Below, one piece after another: positions 5,184 through 11,392 of a stretch of 11,392 bases of DNA; within the stretch, counting starts at the first letter, position 1; each line of letters opens with the position of its first letter. Under the pieces are notes generated by a model. It was not told the origin of the DNA, did not search any database, and worked only from the letters and a program-made list of their open reading frames with translations. Both the position numbers and the translations under genes were made by a program. The stretch comes from DAOMOP01 sp035444405 (lineage in GTDB: Bacteria > Pseudomonadota > Gammaproteobacteria > Burkholderiales > Rhodocyclaceae): positions 1-11,392 of the forward strand of contig DAOMOP010000135.1 of the NCBI GenBank assembly GCA_035444405.1, written 5' to 3'.

Positions 5184-6095
5184 TCAGTCCCGGCGCAGCG
5201 ACAGCGCCTCGTTGAGCCGCATGGTGAGCCGCTCGGCTTCGCGCAGATAGCCGCGTCCGAACAGGTTCAGATGGTTCAGGATGTGGTACAGGCAGTAGAG
5301 CGGCTTGCGCGCCTCGTAGCCGGTGTCGAGCGGCCAGCCCCGGCGGTAGCGCGCGTAGAAGCTGCCCGGAAATCCGCCGAACAGCTCGCTCATCGCAAGG
5401 TCGGCCTCGCGGTCGCCGTAATGGCAGGCCGGATCGTAGAGCACCGGTTCGCCCGCGGCCCCGATGCCGGCGTTGCCGTGCCACAGGTCGCCGTGCAGCA
5501 GGGCGGGCTGGGGCCGGTAGTCGAGGAACAGCGCCGGCACGCGGGCCATCAGCTGTCCGGCCTGCCGCTGCAGCGTGCCGCCGAAGCCCGACCGGCGCGC
5601 GAGCGCGAACTGCGGCTGCAGGCGGTGGCGCACGAAGAACTGCGCCCAGTTGGCCTCCGCGAGGTTCGATTGCGGGGTCGCACCGATGAAGTTGTCGCGG
5701 TGCCAACCGTAGCGCTCGCCGCGTGCGTGGTGCATCGCGACCAGCGCGGCGGCGAAGCGGGCGCCGTCTTCGGCCGATTGCACGGGCCGCAGCACGAGGT
5801 GTTCGAGCACCAGATACGCCCGCACGGCGTCGCCGCCGAAAGTGAGCACGGCCGGCGTGCGGAAGGTGCCGGTCGCGGCGATTGCCGCCAGGCCGTCGGC
5901 CTCGGCCTCGAACATCGCCAGCTTCGCGGCGTCGTTGAGCTTGACGAAGTAGCGCGCACCGTCGGCCGCGGTGAGGGTGAAGGCGCGATGGATGCAACCG
6001 CCACCGACCGGCTCGGCGCGCGTCGCGCGGAAGGCGTTGCCGAGCGTGGCACGTAGCGCGGCTTCGATCGCGGGCAGTGCAGTATCGATGTTCAT
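5184..6095 (-). CDS. Fructosamine kinase family protein (FN3K-related)
   Basis: This 303-residue protein is a full-length member of PF03881. Family members phosphorylate sugar residues attached to protein amines (ketosamines), making the adduct unstable so that the amine is freed. Bacterial relatives prefer ribulosamine or erythrulosamine. Visible features: the nucleotide-binding GGGCIHRAF loop (31-39), VKLN (51-54) with the ATP-binding lysine K52, the catalytic LLHGDLWHGN (199-208, base D203), and YDPACHYGDREADLAM (220-235) with metal-binding D221. The ATG at 6095 overlaps the stop of the upstream kinase gene by ATGA, so it is the third gene of an argH operon and translationally coupled to the protein kinase. 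E. coli YniA is a family relative; I give no symbol because orthology is not established. The true substrate, protein-bound or small molecule, cannot be read from the sequence. Confidence 0.92.
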   Translation of the reverse strand: MNIDTALPAIEAALRATLGNAFRATRAEPVGGGCIHRAFTLTAADGARYFVKLNDAAKLAMFEAEADGLAAIAATGTFRTPAVLTFGGDAVRAYLVLEHLVLRPVQSAEDGARFAAALVAMHHARGERYGWHRDNFIGATPQSNLAEANWAQFFVRHRLQPQFALARRSGFGGTLQRQAGQLMARVPALFLDYRPQPALLHGDLWHGNAGIGAAGEPVLYDPACHYGDREADLAMSELFGGFPGSFYARYRRGWPLDTGYEARKPLYCLYHILNHLNLFGRGYLREAERLTMRLNEALSLRRD

Positions 6096-7375
6096 AGGTT
6101 CGCGATCCGCGCGTTGGCGAGCGACAGTCGCGTCGACAACACTTCGAGGAAGGCCTTGTAGAAATGCATGCGGCAGGTGTCCGAGGCGCGCTGCAGCGCG
6201 CGCGCGCCGATGCGCACGACCGACAGGTCGGTGACCGCTTCGACCGATGCCGAGCGCACGCCGCCGCCGGCCGAGAACAGCGCCATTTCACCGAAGCAGT
6301 CGCCCCTGGTGAGCACGTTGAGCAGCCGTCCGCGCTTTCGGACGCGCGCCTCGCCGCCGGCGACGAAGCAGAAATGGTCGCCCGCCTCGCCCTCCTTCAT
6401 GATCAGTGTGCCCGGCCCGACCCGTTCCCACTTCGAGAAGCCGACCACCTCCCAGATCTCGACGTCGCTGAACTCGCGAAAGAACGCGAGCTCGCGCAGG
6501 GTCTGGAATTTCTCGGTTTCGGGAATCAGGGCCTGGCCGAGGTTCAAGGCGCGGTTGCGAAACGCCTGGGCGAGATCGTGCGAGAACTCCGCCCAGTCCT
6601 GGTAGCGGCGCTCGAGCGATTTCTCCATCGCGCGCTGCACGATCGCATCGAGGGCTGCGGGCACTTCGGCGCGCAGCTCGGACGGCGCCGGCGCGCTGTC
6701 GTGGGTGATGCGGTAGAGCAGGCTGTAGTTGTTGTCGGCCTCGAACGGCAGGCGGGCGGTCAGCAGCTGGTACATCACGACGCCGAGCGAGTAGATGTCG
6801 GTGCGCTGGTCGATCGGCACATCGCGGATCTGCTGCGGCGACATGTACGCCGGCGAGCCGACACCGACCACCTGCGTGGTGTCGCTCGCGCTGTGGAAGG
6901 CGGCACCGAAATCGGTGATGCGGATGTCCTGGCCGAGCGGATCGGCGAGGAGGATGTTGGCCGGCTTGATGTCGCGATGCGTGATGCCGTGGTGGAACGC
7001 ATAGTCGAGTGCACGCGTGCACTTGAAGACGATTTCGACCAGGCGGTCGAAGGGCAGGAGATTGTCCGGCCGCGTGAACGCCTCGAGCGTGCCGCCCGGC
7101 ACGTACTCCATCACGACGTAGGCTTCGTCGTCGCTCACCGAGGCGTCGAAGATCTGCGCGATGTGCGGATGGTTGAGCTTGCCGGCGAGCGCCGCCTCGT
7201 TCATCACCATGTGGCGGTAGAGGCGGCCGCGCTCGCGATCGTGCAGCCGCTCGGGGCGCAGCAGCTTGAGCGCGACCTCGCGCTGGCCGAACGGGTCGTG
7301 CGCGAGATAGACGGTGCTGGTGGTCCCCTCGCCGATCAGGCGCCGGATCTCGTACTTGCCGATGTGGGTGACCAC
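6092..7375 (-). CDS. Ser/Thr protein kinase with C-terminal cyclic-nucleotide-binding domain
   Basis: From GTG at 7375 the protein has 427 residues. Residues 6-270 form a Hanks-type kinase domain with all key elements: glycine loop GEGTTSTV (15-22), ATP lysine K37, helix-C glutamate E60, HRDIKPAN (133-140, catalytic D135), DFG (155-157) and a GSPAYMSP activation-segment end (173-180). Residues about 290-415 form a Crp-type cyclic-nucleotide-binding domain with FGEMAL (361-366, E363) and RSAS (374-377, R374), the positions that contact ribose and cyclic phosphate in this fold. No membrane segment is present, so it is cytoplasmic. The frame is open much further upstream inside argH, but GTG 7375 has GGAGG eight bases before it and starts right at the domain (THIGKYEI). 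The gene follows argH by a 14-base gap and overlaps the fructosamine-kinase gene. It is likely to be an active, cyclic-nucleotide-controlled kinase; its targets are unknown. Confidence 0.93.
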   Translation of the reverse strand: MVTHIGKYEIRRLIGEGTTSTVYLAHDPFGQREVALKLLRPERLHDRERGRLYRHMVMNEAALAGKLNHPHIAQIFDASVSDDEAYVVMEYVPGGTLEAFTRPDNLLPFDRLVEIVFKCTRALDYAFHHGITHRDIKPANILLADPLGQDIRITDFGAAFHSASDTTQVVGVGSPAYMSPQQIRDVPIDQRTDIYSLGVVMYQLLTARLPFEADNNYSLLYRITHDSAPAPSELRAEVPAALDAIVQRAMEKSLERRYQDWAEFSHDLAQAFRNRALNLGQALIPETEKFQTLRELAFFREFSDVEIWEVVGFSKWERVGPGTLIMKEGEAGDHFCFVAGGEARVRKRGRLLNVLTRGDCFGEMALFSAGGGVRSASVEAVTDLSVVRIGARALQRASDTCRMHFYKAFLEVLSTRLSLANARIANL

Positions 7376-7389
7376 CGCACGCACCTCCG

Positions 7390-8790
7390 TTATGACACGA
7401 GCCGCTCCCGCGCCGCGGCGACGGCCGCGCGCACCTGCTGCGGTGCGGTGCCGCCGACGTGGCTGCGCGAGGCGAGCGAGCCGTCGACGGTGAGCACCGC
7501 GAACACATCGTCGCCGATCAGCGGCGAGAAGGCCTGCAGCTCGGCGAGGGCGAAGTCGGGCAGGTCGCAGCCGCGCGTCTCGGCCTCGCGCACCGCGCGC
7601 GCGACGACCTCGTGGGCGTCGCGAAACGGCAGGCCCTTCTTGACCAGGTAGTCGGCGAGGTCGGTCGCGGTCGCATAGCCTTGCGCGAGTGCGCCGCGCA
7701 TCGCGTCGGCCTTGACGCGGATGCCGGTGATCATGTCCGCGTAGATGCGCAGCGTGTCGATGACCGTGTCGGCGGTGTCGAAGAGCGGCTCCTTGTCTTC
7801 CTGGTTGTCCTTGTTGTAGGCGAGCGGCTGGCCCTTCATCAGTGTCAAGAGCGCGATCAGGCTGCCATTGACGCGGCCGGTCTTGCCGCGCACCAGCTCG
7901 GGCACGTCGGGGTTCTTCTTCTGCGGCATGATCGACGAGCCGGTGCAGAAGCGGTCGGCCAGATCGATGAAGCCCACGCGCGGGCTCATCCACAGGATCA
8001 GCTCCTCGGACAGGCGCGACAGGTGCATCATCAGCAGCGACGCGGCGGCGCAGAACTCGATCGCGAAGTCGCGATCACTGACCGCGTCGAGCGAGTTCGC
8101 GCACACCTCGTCGAAGCCGAGCTCGCGCGCGACCGCCTCGCGGTCGATCGGAAAACTCGTGCCGGCGAGTGCGGCGGCGCCCAGCGGCAGGCGGTTCACG
8201 CGCCGGCGCGCATCGGTGAAGCGCTCGGCGTCGCGGCGCGTCATCTCGTAGTAGGCCATCAGGTGGTGGCCGAAGGTGACCGGCTGGGCGACCTGCAAAT
8301 GCGTGAAGCCGGGCATCGGCGTGGCCGCATGCGCCTCGGCCAGATCGAGCAGGTTGCGCTGGAACGCGCCGATCAGCGCGACGATCTCGTCGATCGCGTC
8401 GCGCAGCCACAGCCGGATGTCGGTGGCCACCTGATCGTTGCGGCTGCGCCCGGTGTGCAGGCGCTTGCCGGCGTCGCCGACCAGCGCGGTCAGGCGCTTC
8501 TCGATGTTCAGGTGAACGTCCTCGTCGTCGAGGTTCCATGCGAATTCGCCGCGCGCGATCTCGTCGGCGATCTGCGCCATGCCGCGCTCGATGTCGGCGA
8601 GGTCGGCGGCGCTGATGATGCCCTGGCGCGCGAGCATGCGCGCATGGGCGAGCGAGCCGGCGATGTCGTGGCGGGCCATGCGCTGGTCGAAGGCGACCGA
8701 GGCGGTGTAGCGTTTGACGAGCTCGGAGACCGGTTCGTTGAAGCGGCCCGACCAGGCCTTGTCGGATTGCGGAGCGGAGGTGTCTGTCAT
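7390..8790 (-). CDS. argH: Argininosuccinate lyase
   Basis: ArgH performs the last step of arginine synthesis, splitting argininosuccinate into arginine and fumarate, as a cytoplasmic homotetramer. The 466-residue length matches the family (about 460). Seen motifs: the WSGRF start (13-17), HTGRSRNDQ (112-120), GFTHLQ (161-166) with the catalytic histidine H164, and the superfamily signature GSSIMPQKKN (284-293) carrying the catalytic serine loop. All look intact. The ATG at 8790 is chosen because the family begins about ten residues before the conserved KAWSGRF. The frame is open to 8877 but the added residues are low-complexity Pro/Arg/Ser and lie upstream of the likely -10 box. No good ribosome-binding site precedes 8790. 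It is the first gene of a probable operon with the protein kinase and the fructosamine kinase, and diverges from the response-regulator gene. Confidence 0.97.
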   Translation of the reverse strand: MTDTSAPQSDKAWSGRFNEPVSELVKRYTASVAFDQRMARHDIAGSLAHARMLARQGIISAADLADIERGMAQIADEIARGEFAWNLDDEDVHLNIEKRLTALVGDAGKRLHTGRSRNDQVATDIRLWLRDAIDEIVALIGAFQRNLLDLAEAHAATPMPGFTHLQVAQPVTFGHHLMAYYEMTRRDAERFTDARRRVNRLPLGAAALAGTSFPIDREAVARELGFDEVCANSLDAVSDRDFAIEFCAAASLLMMHLSRLSEELILWMSPRVGFIDLADRFCTGSSIMPQKKNPDVPELVRGKTGRVNGSLIALLTLMKGQPLAYNKDNQEDKEPLFDTADTVIDTLRIYADMITGIRVKADAMRGALAQGYATATDLADYLVKKGLPFRDAHEVVARAVREAETRGCDLPDFALAELQAFSPLIGDDVFAVLTVDGSLASRSHVGGTAPQQVRAAVAAARERLVS

Positions 8791-8865
8791 AATCTGGGAG
8801 AGGCTCGAAGAGGCGGACGGAGGGCGTGGGCGCGGCCGGGTGGCCGCCGCGGCGCCGATCCGCAG

Positions 8866-8871
8866 AGTATA
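8866..8871 (-). promoter_or_regulatory. Likely -10 box of the argH operon promoter
   Basis: On the minus strand TATACT matches 5 of 6 bases of the -10 consensus, standing alone in very GC-rich sequence within the divergent argH/response-regulator gap. A start near 8859 would give a leader of about 70 bases. No good -35 is seen at 16-18 bases. The GTATAC core (8867-8872) is palindromic and could also give a weaker -10 (TATACG) toward the response-regulator gene. Confidence 0.35.
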
Positions 8872-8878
8872 CGGCAAA

Positions 8879-8896
8879 CCGCCGGTGCCGCCGGTG
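8879..8896 (+). repeat. Tandem 9-bp repeat CCGCCGGTG x2
   Basis: Two exact head-to-tail copies (8879-8887 and 8888-8896), followed by a partial GTGCCGGC, lie between the palindromic -10 region and the response-regulator start. On the argH side they occupy the -35 position, so a protein binding here could replace a missing -35. Such GC-rich repeats can also arise by chance. Confidence 0.4.
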
Positions 8897-8930
8897 GTGC
8901 CGGCATCACAGAGACTGGAGGATCTGGCGC

Positions 8931-9692
8931 ATGAGCATGACGCCCCTGCGTGTGCTGATCGTCGACGACGAAGCGCCGGCGCGTGCGCGCCTGCGCGACC
9001 TGCTCGGCGACGTCGCCGCGACGCAGCCGACCGAGCTCGTCGGCATGGCGGCCAACGGCGTCGAGGCCCTGCGGCTGGTCGCGGAGGCGCCGGTCGACGT
9101 CGTGCTCGCCGACATCCGCATGCCGGTCATGGACGGCATCGAGCTCGCGCGTCATCTGCTGCGCATCGCTTCGCCGCCGGCCGTCGTATTCACGACCGCC
9201 TACGAGCAGCACGCGGTCGAGGCCTTCGAGCTCAATGCGGTCGATTACCTGCTCAAGCCGGTGCGCGCGCAGCGGCTCGCCGACGCGCTCGCACGCGCGC
9301 GCGGACGGCGGCCGCAGTCGGATGCCGCGCTGGCGGGCCTCGCACCGGCGGCGCGCCAGCACTTCAGCGTCAGCGAGCGCGGGCGCATCCTGCTCGTGCC
9401 GGTCGCCGAGGTGCTGTTCCTGCGCGCCGAGCAGAAGTACGTGACCGCGACGACGGCCGAGCGCGAGTATCTGCTGGACGAGTCGCTGGTGCAGCTCGAG
9501 CAGGAGTTCGCCGGACGCTTCCTGCGCATCCATCGCAACTGCCTGGTCGCGCGCACCGCAGTGGCCGGTGTCGAGCGCGCCGGCGAAAACGAAGGCGACA
9601 GCCGCTGGGACGTGCTGCTGTACGGTGTCGCCGAGCGCCTGCCGGTGAGCCGGCGGCAATGGCCGGCGGTCAAGCAGGCATTGCGCTTGTGA
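8931..9692 (+). CDS. LytTR-family response regulator (AlgR/LytR type)
   Basis: This 253-residue DNA-binding response regulator has an N-terminal receiver domain (about 6-125) with acidic pair D12/D13, phosphorylation site D61 in LADIRMP, T89 and K109 in YLLKP. A C-terminal LytTR domain (about 145-250) follows, with the typical VLFLRAEQKYVT and FLRIHRNCLV segments (161-173 and 197-206). It resembles AlgR, which together with sensor AlgZ (FimS) controls surface polysaccharide, motility or virulence functions in pseudomonads. ATG at 8931 has GGAGGA eight bases upstream; ATG at 8937 is possible but worse placed, and a frame open to 8826 lacks a site. In many beta- and gammaproteobacteria algZ lies between argH and algR and hemC follows; here neither is adjacent, so its partner kinase must be elsewhere. 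Its stop is 4 bases from the convergent ppc stop. The family is secure; the symbol algR is withheld because the context differs. Confidence 0.93.
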   Translation: MSMTPLRVLIVDDEAPARARLRDLLGDVAATQPTELVGMAANGVEALRLVAEAPVDVVLADIRMPVMDGIELARHLLRIASPPAVVFTTAYEQHAVEAFELNAVDYLLKPVRAQRLADALARARGRRPQSDAALAGLAPAARQHFSVSERGRILLVPVAEVLFLRAEQKYVTATTAEREYLLDESLVQLEQEFAGRFLRIHRNCLVARTAVAGVERAGENEGDSRWDVLLYGVAERLPVSRRQWPAVKQALRL

Positions 9693-9696
9693 ACGA

Positions 9697-11392
9697 TCAG
9701 CCGCTGTTGCGCAGCCCCGCCGCGATGCCGTTGATCGACAGATGGATGCCCAGCCGGATGCGTTCGTCGTCGTGCTTTTCGCGGTGGCGCCGCAACAGCT
9801 CGACCTGCACGTGGTTGAGCGGATCGAGGTAGGGAAAGCGGTTGCGGATCGAGCGCATCAGCAGCGGGTTGCCGTCGAGCAGTTCCGCCTGGCCGGTGAT
9901 CGCGAGCAGCGCGTCGACGGTGTCGTGCCACTCGGCGCGGAGGCGGCCGAAGATCGCCTCGCGCAGCGGTTCGTCCTTGACCAGCTTGGCGTAGCGCGAT
10001 GCGATCGCGAGGTCCGACTTCGCCAGCACCATGTCCATGTTCGACAGCAGCGCCGCGAAGAACGACCACTCGCGGTTCATCGCCTGCAGCCGCGCGAGGC
10101 CGTCGTCGGGATGCGCGGCGAGCCAGGCCTTGACGGCGCTGCCGAAGCCGAACCAGCCCGGCAGCATCAGCCGGCACTGCGACCAGCTGAACACCCATGG
10201 AATGGCGCGCAGATCCTCGATGCGCGTGCTCTTCTTGCGCGAGGCCGGTCGCGAGCCGATGTTCAGCTCGGCGATCTCCGAGATCACGGTCGATTCCCAG
10301 AAGTAGCGTTCGAAGCCGTCGGTGTCGTAGACGAGGCCGCGGTAGGCCGAGAACGCGGCATCCGAGAGCGCCTGCATGGTGTCGAGGAACTCCCCGCGCG
10401 GCGCCGGCGCGTCGCCGGCGAGCAGGCTTGCTTCGAGCGTCGCGGCGACCAGCACCTCGAGGTTGCGCCGGCCGACCTCGGGGTTGCCGTACTTCGCCGC
10501 GATCACCTCGCCCTGTTCGGTCAGGCGGATCTGTCCCTGCACCGCGCCGCCGGGCTGCGCGAGGATGGCCTGGTAGCTGGGGCCGCCGCCGCGCCCGACC
10601 GAGCCGCCGCGGCCGTGGAACAGGCGCAGGCGCACGCCGTGGCGCGCGAACACCTCGACCAGCCCGATCTCGGCCTTGTACAGCGCCCAGCCCGAGGTCA
10701 GGAAGCCGCCGTCCTTGTTCGAGTCCGAGTAGCCGAGCATGACCTCCTGGGCGTGCCCGCGCGAGGCCAGCAGCCGCATGTAGCCGGGCAGCGAGAACAA
10801 CTGCTCCATCACCGCCGGAGCGTTCTCGAGGTCCTCGATGGTCTCGAACAGCGGGATGAGGTTGGCGTCGAGCGCCTGCTCGTGCGGGCGCAGGATGCCG
10901 CACTCCTTGAGCAGCAGCGCGAGCTCGAGCAGATCCGAGACGCTGTCGGTCTTCGAGATGATGAAGTTCGGCAGTGCCGCGGGGCCGAAGCGCAGGTGGG
11001 CGGCGCGCGCGGCGCGGAAGATCGCCAGCTCCGATTCGGTCTCGGGGCAGTAGTGAACGTGCGGCGAGGCGAGCGGGCGCGGGGTGGCGAGCTCCTCGGT
11101 GAGCAGCGCGACGCGCGCGTCCTCGTCGAGGGCGCGGTAGTCGATGTCGGGCCGCGTGGTGGCGAACAGCTCGGCGACGACGCGCTCGAACACGTCGGAG
11201 TTCTGGCGCAGATCGATCGGCGCGAGGTGGAAGCCGAACACGCGCACGGCGTGGCGCAGCAGCCGCAGGCGCCCGCGCGCGAGTGCCGCCGAGCCGTTGG
11301 CGACCAGCGAGTGGTGCACGATGTCGAGATCGTCGGCGAGCGCGTCCGGGCCGTCGTAGGGCTCGGCCGCCGCGACGGCGTGGCGTGGCGGG
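9697..11392 (-). CDS. ppc: Phosphoenolpyruvate carboxylase, C-terminal part (partial)
   Basis: The gene enters from the right edge on the minus strand; 564 of the usual 900 or so residues are visible, and the frame stays open to the edge. PEP carboxylase adds bicarbonate to phosphoenolpyruvate to form oxaloacetate, refilling the TCA cycle. Seen: AEPYDGP and the FGFHLAPIDLRQNS segment near the right edge; GYSDSNKDGG (coded within about 10702-10740); FHGRGGSVGRGG (within about 10582-10620), the mobile catalytic Gly-rich loop; the AIPWVFSWSQCR segment; and the family C-terminus GIAAGLRNSG, a small variation of the common RNTG/QNTG end. The catalytic histidine of the TAHPTE motif is outside the window. 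The open frame continues past the internal GTG at 11319, so that is not the true start. The gene is convergent with, and almost touches, the response-regulator gene. Confidence 0.97.
   Translation of the reverse strand, partial: PPRHAVAAAEPYDGPDALADDLDIVHHSLVANGSAALARGRLRLLRHAVRVFGFHLAPIDLRQNSDVFERVVAELFATTRPDIDYRALDEDARVALLTEELATPRPLASPHVHYCPETESELAIFRAARAAHLRFGPAALPNFIISKTDSVSDLLELALLLKECGILRPHEQALDANLIPLFETIEDLENAPAVMEQLFSLPGYMRLLASRGHAQEVMLGYSDSNKDGGFLTSGWALYKAEIGLVEVFARHGVRLRLFHGRGGSVGRGGGPSYQAILAQPGGAVQGQIRLTEQGEVIAAKYGNPEVGRRNLEVLVAATLEASLLAGDAPAPRGEFLDTMQALSDAAFSAYRGLVYDTDGFERYFWESTVISEIAELNIGSRPASRKKSTRIEDLRAIPWVFSWSQCRLMLPGWFGFGSAVKAWLAAHPDDGLARLQAMNREWSFFAALLSNMDMVLAKSDLAIASRYAKLVKDEPLREAIFGRLRAEWHDTVDALLAITGQAELLDGNPLLMRSIRNRFPYLDPLNHVQVELLRRHREKHDDERIRLGIHLSINGIAAGLRNSG

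Noticed and set aside
4611..6056. Long plus-strand frame spanning the nucleotidyltransferase end and the reverse of the fructosamine-kinase gene
   Set aside because: It crosses two well-supported genes in the wrong frames and shows no conserved motif.
7376..7993. Extended N-terminus of the Ser/Thr kinase frame reaching into argH
   Set aside because: The extension lies wholly opposite to the argH reading frame on the same strand, is low complexity, and a GGAGG site marks GTG 7375 as the start.

Overview
The window looks like chromosomal DNA of a GC-rich betaproteobacterium, most likely of the Rhodocyclales (Azoarcus/Thauera type). The reasons are the prfA-prmC-grxD order, betaproteobacterial-type housekeeping proteins, and strongly GC-biased third codon positions. 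There is no tRNA, rRNA, insertion sequence, CRISPR array or phage gene. The taxonomic call is an inference from gene content, not from a search.

Region 1 (1-1891): the 3' end of prfA (release factor 1) is followed by prmC, which encodes the methyltransferase that modifies release factors. A 10-bp perfect hairpin follows prmC. grxD (CGFS glutaredoxin) then has its own sigma-70-like promoter, with an IscR-like dyad across the predicted start of transcription. A second perfect hairpin separates grxD from a convergent gene for a 66-residue small membrane protein.

Region 2 (1892-5146): this is the accessory part and the most interesting. A 419-base AT-richer gap carries a full-consensus sigma-54 promoter (2211-2226), with a candidate enhancer element about 120 bp upstream of the predicted start. 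It drives four tightly packed plus-strand genes: an exported protein with a Tat-like signal and a Cys-Ser-Cys-Trp, Ser/Thr-rich tail; a PqqD-like peptide-binding protein; an HprK-related P-loop kinase; and a PF14907-type nucleotidyltransferase. The last three match what I know as the 'HPr-rel-A' cassette, whose function is undescribed. I propose that the first gene encodes its substrate.

Region 3 (5184-8790, minus strand): argH is followed by a Ser/Thr protein kinase fused to a C-terminal cyclic-nucleotide-binding domain, and then a fructosamine-kinase family protein. The three are closely spaced (13-nt gap, then an ATGA overlap) and so probably form one operon. argH diverges from the next gene across a 140-bp gap.

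Region 4 (8931-11392): an AlgR/LytR-type response regulator (REC + LytTR) reads on the plus strand. No sensor kinase gene lies beside it. It converges, with only 4 bp between stop codons, on the 3' two-thirds of ppc (phosphoenolpyruvate carboxylase), which runs off the right edge.
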